Assembly (NCBI RefSeq): GCF_007827555.1
Contig: NZ_VISS01000019.1
Location: 16,860 to 80,859, forward strand
Reading direction: 5' to 3'
Source of the DNA: Aeribacillus composti
Lineage (GTDB): Bacteria; Bacillota; Bacilli; Bacillales; Aeribacillaceae
Length of the DNA stretch: 64,000 bases
The notes beneath the pieces are model-generated. The model ran no database searches. It saw only the letters and a list, made by a program, of their open reading frames with translations, and was not told the DNA's origin. Of the stretch, positions 58,740-64,000 are shown piece by piece; the stretch's first letter is position 1, and the number at the start of each line of letters is the position of its first letter. A program made the translations under genes and the position numbers.

Positions 58740-59386
58740 TGAGAACAAATCGCTTCGTGGTCATGTTGACGGTTTTTAGTTATTTGTTAAGTTTGATTGC
58801 GATCCCATATCTACCTGATGAAGTGGCCACTCATTGGAATACGGCTGGTGAAGCGGATGGGTACAGTAGCAAATGGTTTGGGGCGTTTAGTCTCCCTTTC
58901 ATTATGACTTCAATCGTATTGTTAATGACACTTTTACCAAAAATGGATCCGAAAAAAGCAAACTATGAAAAATTTAAAGGGAGCTATAACATAATAATCA
59001 ACGTATTAGTGATCTTTTTTATCGCTCTTCATATCGTGACATTAGCCTATAACCTAGGGTTTCCTGTAGATGTGGATTTATTTGTGCCAATCGGAATCGG
59101 AGTTTTATTCATTGTATTAGGAAACTACATGCCTAAACTCAAACATAACTACTTCGTTGGGATTCGTACACCTTGGACGATAGCGAATGAAACAGTTTGG
59201 AACAAGACGCATCGTATAGGCGGAAAAGTGTTTGTGTTCATGGGATTAGCATTAATGTTGACGGTATTTATTGAAGGAATATGGGGTTTTATCTTGTTTT
59301 TAGCCGTTACATTGATCGGGGTTGTATATTTGTTTGTTAAATCCTACCTATATTTCCAGGAAGAACAACGGAATGGTTTGCGGTAA
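58736..59386 (+). CDS. sdpI: SdpI-like immunity/signalling membrane protein
   Basis: 216 residues with about six membrane helices. The N-terminal DUF1648 motif IPYLPDEVATHWNTAGEADG and the SdpI motif NYFVGIRTPWTIANETVWNKTHRIGGKVF are both present. B. subtilis SdpI gives immunity to the cannibalism toxin SdpC and sequesters SdpR. Start overlaps sdpR (ATGATG), with AAGGAAGGGG upstream. No sdpABC genes lie here, so it may give immunity to toxins of kin or neighbours. Confidence 0.9.
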   Translation: MMRTNRFVVMLTVFSYLLSLIAIPYLPDEVATHWNTAGEADGYSSKWFGAFSLPFIMTSIVLLMTLLPKMDPKKANYEKFKGSYNIIINVLVIFFIALHIVTLAYNLGFPVDVDLFVPIGIGVLFIVLGNYMPKLKHNYFVGIRTPWTIANETVWNKTHRIGGKVFVFMGLALMLTVFIEGIWGFILFLAVTLIGVVYLFVKSYLYFQEEQRNGLR

Positions 59387-59854
59387 GTGAGCAAAATGAA
59401 AGAATAGTATGTTCGATTCAAGAACAACAGTCTTCTATTTTTTAAGCATGAATTTTGTATAATATTTACAAAAAAGATCCCGTCTTTTTCTTTCTGTTTA
59501 TCATGAATAGGAATAACGATACGATATTGGAACGAGATAGGCTGATTTTTTATGTACTTTTAAAAAATCATAATAAAGAGAAAGTTTTAAAGTCAGTTTA
59601 TACTGACGTTTTTTGCAGATTTGATATAAAGTTTGGTAGAAACTCTATTATAGAAGATGATAAAGAGCCATATTTATGCATCTTTTTTTAACCAAATATA
59701 ATAGAAGCAAGAATATTCCGATATTAATTGAAAAAATACAGTAATAATTATAGGCATGATTATAATATTGAAATTTGTAATTAAGATTAAATGTTGGTTG
59801 GTTCAGCCAAGATGAATCTTAAAATATATACATTCAATTGAATGGGGTAATCTG
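59387..59854. other. Intergenic region after sdpI
   Basis: Contains the sdpRI terminator at 59592-59614, which lies inside a 78-codon open frame (59455-59691) and argues against that frame being a gene. An AAGATT / AATCTT dyad near 59783-59820 precedes the amidohydrolase. Confidence 0.5.
59592..59614 (+). terminator. Terminator of sdpRI
   Basis: GTCAGT / ACTGAC stem with a TTAT loop and GTTTTTT. Confidence 0.8.
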
Positions 59855-60598
59855 ATGAAAATATTTGATGCACATTTACATATTATTGATCCAAAGTTTC
59901 CATTATACGAAAATCAAGGCTTCTTGCCCGAGCCATTTACAACAGAGGATTATTTACAACATGTATATACAATTGATTTAGTAGGTGGAGCAATTGTTTC
60001 AGGCTCTTTTCAAAAGTTTGACCAAACATATTTGTTGGATGCATTACAAAAACTAGGGAAGAATTTTGTCGGTATAACACAGCTTCCATACGATACGTCC
60101 GACGAAGAAATTATTGAGCTAAATAAACACGGTGTCCGAGGACTGCGTTTTAATGTAAATCGCGGGGGTTCTGAGGACATTCGTCGATTAGATTATTTTG
60201 CTAAAAGAGTTTATGAGCTAGCTAATTGGCATACAGAATTGTATATTAATTCAAAAGAGCTGCCGGCTATCAAGCCAATTATCGCCCAACTTCCAGCAGT
60301 ATCCATTGACCATTTAGGCTTGTCGAAGGAAGGATTTCCACATTTGCTTGCATTAGTTGAAATGGGTGTACGTGTAAAAGCAACAGGATTTGGACGAATT
60401 GATTTTGACCCGGTTGAAGCGATGAAAGATATCTATAAGGTGAATCCAGATGCCCTCATGTTTGGAACGGACCTGCCTTCTACAAGGGCAAAAAGACCAT
60501 TCCGGTTTTCAGATATCGAATTAATCCAAGAGCATTTTGATGATAAAGCAGTTAAAAAAATCCTTTATCAAAATGCAATGGAATGGTACTGTAAATAA
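59855..60598 (+). CDS. Amidohydrolase-2 family metal hydrolase
   Basis: A TIM-barrel hydrolase or decarboxylase of 247 residues, related to 2-pyrone-4,6-dicarboxylate hydrolase-like proteins. It opens with the metal motif FDAHLHIID (HxH), has LSIDHLGLS-like text (VSIDHLGLSKEGFP) in the middle and MFGTDLPSTRAKRPF with the conserved Asp near the end. AATGGGGTAA precedes the ATG. Monocistronic with its own terminator. Substrate unknown. Confidence 0.9.
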   Translation: MKIFDAHLHIIDPKFPLYENQGFLPEPFTTEDYLQHVYTIDLVGGAIVSGSFQKFDQTYLLDALQKLGKNFVGITQLPYDTSDEEIIELNKHGVRGLRFNVNRGGSEDIRRLDYFAKRVYELANWHTELYINSKELPAIKPIIAQLPAVSIDHLGLSKEGFPHLLALVEMGVRVKATGFGRIDFDPVEAMKDIYKVNPDALMFGTDLPSTRAKRPFRFSDIELIQEHFDDKAVKKILYQNAMEWYCK

Positions 60599-60839
60599 AG
60601 TAAAGTGGAATTAAGTACGAAAAAGGGAAATATAAAGCGAAAGTTTTCAAAAAAATTAAGCAAAGGAAACATTTCACGCCTTTTTATTGCATATTTATAT
60701 TTTTATTCAAACAATGCATATACGACAAAATGGGATGTCTATTTAGATGGCATCCTCTTTTTTTGTTTTGGAGAAAATGGATTATGTCATGTTCTTCGCA
60801 TGGAACTGTTTTCAACCTGCAGTTTTAAAAAAAAACACA
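60599..60839. other. Spacer between amidohydrolase and ABC operon
   Basis: Holds the amidohydrolase terminator. The ABC ATPase frame stays open back to 60605, but that extension crosses the terminator and the promoter, so it is not coding. Confidence 0.5.
60733..60763 (+). terminator. Terminator of amidohydrolase gene
   Basis: GGATGTC / GGCATCC stem with one G-T pair and a nine-base loop, followed by TCTTTTTTTG. Confidence 0.85.
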
Positions 60840-60887
60840 TTGACTATCCAGTCAATTTTAATATAATGGAGTTGACTGCTCAGTCAA
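60840..60887 (+). promoter_or_regulatory. ABC operon promoter with two TetR palindromes
   Basis: TTGACTATCCAGTCAA (60840-60855) and TTGACTGCTCAGTCAA (60872-60887) share the arms TTGACT / AGTCAA. The first includes a TTGACT -35; TATAAT (60862-60867) lies 16 bases later between the two sites. A TetR gene ends the same operon. Confidence 0.88.
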
Positions 60888-60919
60888 TCCGTACAAAGCC
60901 ACCCAAAGGAGGCGTAAGG

Positions 60920-61795
60920 ATGAAAATTATCGATGTTAAAAATTTGACCAAAACGTATAAGAAGAACAGGGGAATTGTGAACTTAACGTTTTCAGTTGAA
61001 GAAGGGGAAATTTTTGGATTTATCGGTCCGAATGGAGCAGGCAAGAGCACAACCATTCGAACGCTTTTAAATTTCCTCTATCCGACCAGCGGGAGCGCTA
61101 CGATTTTCGGGAAAGATATCGTCAAACAGTCAAAAGAAATTAGGCAAAACGTGGGCTATTTGCCGTCTGAAGTTCATTTTTACGATGATATGAAAGTGAT
61201 TGACTTATTAAAATACTCGGCAGGCTTTTACAAAAAATTTAACCAAAAAAGAATGAAAGAGCTGGCAGAAAGACTTGATCTCGATCTCCATAAAAAAATT
61301 GAGGATCTCTCATTTGGCAATCGGAAAAAGGTTGGGATTGTCCAAGCGCTTTTGCATGAGCCAAAACTTCTAATCTTGGATGAACCGACAGGCGGACTCG
61401 ACCCGCTTATGCAAAACACTTTTTTTGAAATTCTTACAGAGGAAAGAGAGAAGGGAACAACGATTATTTTTTCCTCTCATATTCTTTCTGAAGTGCAAAA
61501 GATGTGCGATCGGGTTGCCATTATTAAGGAAGGGGAGCTTGTTAAAGTAGAAACGATTGAAAATCTCACGAAAAACAATTTGAAAAATATTACCATTACG
61601 TTTGAACAAACGAATGCAATTGACTTCGATCTGGAAGGAATAGTGAAAAAAGAAATAAACGGCAGCGAAATGATGCTGCTTTACAGCGGGGATATAAAGA
61701 CGCTTCTAAATCAATTGAATACTATGCCGGTTCAAGATCTATTAATTGAAGAGCCGTCTCTCGAAGAAGTATTTATCCATTACTATGAGAAGTAA
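60920..61795 (+). CDS. ABC transporter ATP-binding protein
   Basis: ATPase of a drug/peptide or bacitracin-type exporter, 291 residues. Walker A GPNGAGKST near 41, signature LSFGNRKKVG, Walker B LLILDEPTGGLDP and switch His in FSSHILSE are all present, with a C-terminal tail of about 75 residues. ATG 60920 lies seven bases from AAAGGAGG. Followed 13 bases later by its permease. Controlled by twin palindromes, presumably through the TetR protein encoded third. Confidence 0.95.
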   Translation: MKIIDVKNLTKTYKKNRGIVNLTFSVEEGEIFGFIGPNGAGKSTTIRTLLNFLYPTSGSATIFGKDIVKQSKEIRQNVGYLPSEVHFYDDMKVIDLLKYSAGFYKKFNQKRMKELAERLDLDLHKKIEDLSFGNRKKVGIVQALLHEPKLLILDEPTGGLDPLMQNTFFEILTEEREKGTTIIFSSHILSEVQKMCDRVAIIKEGELVKVETIENLTKNNLKNITITFEQTNAIDFDLEGIVKKEINGSEMMLLYSGDIKTLLNQLNTMPVQDLLIEEPSLEEVFIHYYEK

Positions 61796-61808
61796 GGGAG
61801 GGATCTAT

Positions 61809-62606
61809 ATGATTTTTAAAAGAGAGTTGAAACGGAACTTAAAATCTTTGATTATTTGGAGCGTCGTACTCAGCGGTCTCATTTTATTGACGTTAAGTAT
61901 TTATCCGCAGTTTGCTGAGCAGCAAAATGAAATGAACAAACTGCTTGAATCCTATCCGGAACCGATAAAAAAAGTGTTTGGAATGAATGAATTAAATCTT
62001 GGAGAGCTAATGGGTTTTTACGGAGTAGAAATATATATGATGACTACACTTTTAGGAAGCATCTACTCGGCCATTCTTGCATCCAATATACTGGCGAAGG
62101 AGGAAAATGAAAAGACGATTGAATTTTTGCTGTCAAAACCGGTCGGAAGAAGCCGAATCGTAACAGAAAAACTTTTGAGCGTTTTCGTAAATATATTGAT
62201 CTTGAACGGAGTTTCAACGATAACAAGTATCATTGGATTTCAATTTGCAGATGACCCGGATGTACCGACAGACACATTTACCTTACTAGCCGTCGCAACC
62301 ATTTTGCTTCATTTGACATTCGGTGCCATTGCGTTTATGTTGTCATCAATGTTGAAAAAAACAAGAAGCATCATGTCTGTCTCACTTGGGATTGTCTTAG
62401 CTGCCTATTTTATGAATGTGATGGCAGGGATTTCGGAAGACTTAGAAGTTCTAAAATATTTCAGCCCGTTTAAATATGTGGACGCCGCCCAAATTATTAA
62501 TGATAATAAATTAGAGCCTCTTTATATGTTTATTATGGCTGCTGTCATTTTCATTAGTGTTATCACTTCATATATGGTATATAGAAAGAAGGATATTGCA
62601 GTTTAA
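61809..62606 (+). CDS. ABC transporter permease (ABC-2 type)
   Basis: 265 residues with six membrane helices. It starts MIFKRELKRNLKSLIIWSVV, has an extracellular loop of about 50 residues after TM1 with ESYPEPIKKVFGM, and includes LAKEENEKTIEFLLSKPVGR, the coupling-helix sequence typical of this exporter group. ATG 61809 follows AGGGAGG. The ATPase upstream is its partner. Likely exports a drug or lipid-active peptide. Confidence 0.92.
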   Translation: MIFKRELKRNLKSLIIWSVVLSGLILLTLSIYPQFAEQQNEMNKLLESYPEPIKKVFGMNELNLGELMGFYGVEIYMMTTLLGSIYSAILASNILAKEENEKTIEFLLSKPVGRSRIVTEKLLSVFVNILILNGVSTITSIIGFQFADDPDVPTDTFTLLAVATILLHLTFGAIAFMLSSMLKKTRSIMSVSLGIVLAAYFMNVMAGISEDLEVLKYFSPFKYVDAAQIINDNKLEPLYMFIMAAVIFISVITSYMVYRKKDIAV

Positions 62607-62626
62607 TGAAAATTGAGGTGTAAAAA

Positions 62627-63280
62627 TTGTATTCAGCATTTGAAAAGCAGCCGCAGGAAAAGAAAGATTTGATTATCAAGGTGGCCATTGAGGAATTTGT
62701 AAAAAACGGTTATGAAAAAGCTTCTACAGATGTCATTACGAAGCGGGCGGGAATTTCTAAAGGAATCCTTTTTCATTATTTTAAGAGCAAGAAAAACTTA
62801 TACCTTTATTTAGTTAATTATGTGAAAGATCTTCTAACGAAAGAAGTTATGGAAGCCATAAAACAAGTTAAAGCTGATGATTTCTTTGAAAGAATTAAAG
62901 AAATTGTCCTGATAAAACATAAAGTGACAGCGAAGTATCTGCTAGAAGTTCATTTTATTGCGGATGCTTTCGCCAATCCCCCTGTAGCAGTTAAGGAAAT
63001 GGAAGAAATTATTAAGGAACACTACGAAACGTACCAGGACGATTTTATGCTGGAGCATGTTTATATTAAAGACTTAATCCAAACGGAAAAACTGAGAGAT
63101 GATATTTCCGTTGATACCGTGATCAATATGACGATGTTTATCGGTGAACAGCTGTCTAATAAGTACCTGACTCTATACAAAAATAAGCAAATTGATATTG
63201 CTCATATTTTGGATTCTTCGATAAAGGAACTGAATGATTATCTTAAAATTGTGAAATATGGGATTTATAAACCGGAATAA
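62627..63280 (+). CDS. TetR-family repressor of ABC operon
   Basis: 217 residues. The N-terminal HTH (IIKVAIEEFVKNGYEKASTD, then ITKRAGISKGILFHYFKSKK) is classic TetR, followed by a helical ligand domain. Start TTG 62627 follows GAGGTG, 20 bases after the permease stop. As third gene of the operon it should bind the TTGACT-N4-AGTCAA sites in the promoter and release them on binding the exported compound. Confidence 0.93.
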   Translation: MYSAFEKQPQEKKDLIIKVAIEEFVKNGYEKASTDVITKRAGISKGILFHYFKSKKNLYLYLVNYVKDLLTKEVMEAIKQVKADDFFERIKEIVLIKHKVTAKYLLEVHFIADAFANPPVAVKEMEEIIKEHYETYQDDFMLEHVYIKDLIQTEKLRDDISVDTVINMTMFIGEQLSNKYLTLYKNKQIDIAHILDSSIKELNDYLKIVKYGIYKPE

Positions 63281-63295
63281 ATGTTGCTTCATTTT

Positions 63296-63323
63296 CCCGC
63301 GGCGAGTAGCTGCGGGATTTTTG
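63296..63323 (+). terminator. Terminator of ABC-tetR operon
   Basis: CCCGCGGC / GCTGCGGG stem with a five-base loop and ATTTTT, 15 bases after the stop. Confidence 0.9.
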
Positions 63324-63943
63324 CATATTAGCAGCAGTTGAAATAGTTACTCCAAAACAAAGAAGATTTAATTAAACTTTTTAACAAAAATTGATCTAAA
63401 AAAGCAAACTAAGAAAAATTTAAGGGCAGTTATATACAGAAAAGACCTGTCTGCCAGCGGATGGAATCACGTAGGCTAACCACTCCAATTGTAAAGCATA
63501 AAGCGCTATGCTCGTAAAATGTCATGAATATATAGTTAATCAGTGATAGATACGGTCCATAAAATCAGCCGTTATCAAGTAAACTTTATCGAATTCATCG
63601 TTGCTAATAAGAGTCATCATCCTTTTTCATTAATTATTGGGAGAGGAAAACGATGCAAACAAACGTTGACCAGTGTACCCATGTATATACGACGATCTAT
63701 CCAATATGAATTGCTATCAGTATCGGTCAATCGACATGAAGCCATGCAGTCTGTTGTTCCTGAGTGTTTTCGATGTTGAAAACATCAATGCATTTATCAT
63801 ATTCGCAAATTGGCTGGATCGCCTTTAATGAAATATAGTATTTTCATTTTGCACGCTGATCGTCGTGTGGAAAAAAAACGGGAGAGACCATAGTAACCTA
63901 TTATTGTGTGAGTAAAATGTTTGTGGGAGAAATTCTTAGAATT
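63324..63943. other. Terminal region without a supported gene
   Basis: AT-rich. A 78-codon frame at 63543-63779 has no ribosome site or family. Short protein-like runs near 63700-63830 change frame and may be debris. Confidence 0.4.
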
Positions 63944-63992
63944 CCCCGATGAGGGGGTTGGGAACGTAGGTTCGCAATCCCCCTCATCGGGG
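63944..63992. repeat. Perfect 14-bp GC-rich hairpin at window end
   Basis: CCCCGATGAGGGGG is followed 21 bases later by its exact complement CCCCCTCATCGGGG. The inner loop includes GTAGGTTCGCAATC. It is far more GC-rich than its surroundings. It could be a repeat element, an element end or part of a structured RNA reaching beyond the window. Confidence 0.75.
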
Positions 63993-64000
63993 CCACCAAG

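Noticed and set aside
59455..59691. 78-codon frame after sdpI
   Set aside because: Contains the sdpRI terminator and has no ribosome site.
60605..60919. Upstream extension of the ABC ATPase
   Set aside because: Crosses a terminator and the promoter-operator; the family start is at 60920.
63960..63998. Possible tRNA 3' end (GGTTCG and CCACCA)
   Set aside because: The paired arms span only 49 bases, with no room for D and anticodon arms, so no cloverleaf can form.

Overview
The window looks like chromosomal DNA of an endospore-forming, low-G+C Bacillaceae member. Signs are AT-rich sequence with AGGAGG-type ribosome sites and many TTG/GTG starts, a CotF-family spore-coat gene with a forespore sigma-G-like promoter, a SinI-like anti-repressor, a des-desK-desR cold-shock locus, BioW-type biotin genes behind a BirA-type operator, and a yrk-like persulfide cluster. 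The 348-residue aliphatic amidase resembles those I associate with thermophilic Geobacillus/Aeribacillus strains, so such a host is plausible but not proven. I saw no rRNA, tRNA, CRISPR array or intact insertion sequence.

Layout. 1-12 kb: start of topB (cut by the window edge), zinc alcohol dehydrogenase, panE-like reductase, hot-dog thioesterase, a TPR/coiled-coil lipoprotein, nitroreductase, DHA2 efflux pump, spore-coat gene, HAD phosphatase and a KamA-family radical SAM enzyme. 13-22 kb: a 1546-residue PknK-like regulator (degenerate kinase, ATPase, helical repeats, GAF, LuxR HTH), a solo SinI-like gene, then desaturase-DesK-DesR with a DesR-like operator. 22-25 kb: a divergent MFS/LysR pair. 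25-31 kb: a sulfane-sulfur (persulfide) cluster around a CstR-type repressor, with DsrE, TusA, rhodanese, persulfide dioxygenase and TauE proteins, four matching 16-bp operators, and two decayed genes (glutaredoxin, rhodanese).

31-36 kb: an ArsR regulator, a CoA-acylating aldehyde dehydrogenase, a membrane protein and a heptad-repeat coiled-coil protein. 36-42 kb: an aliphatic amide locus. amiE is intact behind a sigma-54 promoter, while amiB and amiS are broken. A divergent regulator fuses an AmiC-like amide sensor to a sigma-54 activator. 42-49 kb: a YesM/YesN-type two-component system and an MFS transporter, convergent with a nitrilase-family hydrolase and a polysaccharide-deacetylase/cyclic-imidase-family enzyme. 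Together these suggest import and stepwise hydrolysis of an amide or imide.

49-55 kb: a DUF523 gene, then the biotin operon bioW-bioA-bioF-bioD with bioA and bioD heavily mutated and no bioB following. Unidentified debris and a 95-bp IS-end-like element come next. 55-64 kb: a truncated sigma-54 regulator, a chemoreceptor, an orphan SdpR-SdpI pair, an amidohydrolase, and a TetR-controlled ABC exporter operon with two perfect palindromic operators. The last bases hold a 14-bp perfect hairpin of unknown nature.

A recurring theme is gene decay (amiB, amiS, bioA, bioD, glutaredoxin, a rhodanese, a coiled-coil gene, an NtrC-type fragment), usually beside intact promoters and partner genes. Some single-base lesions could be sequencing errors; the multiply mutated genes cannot be explained that way.
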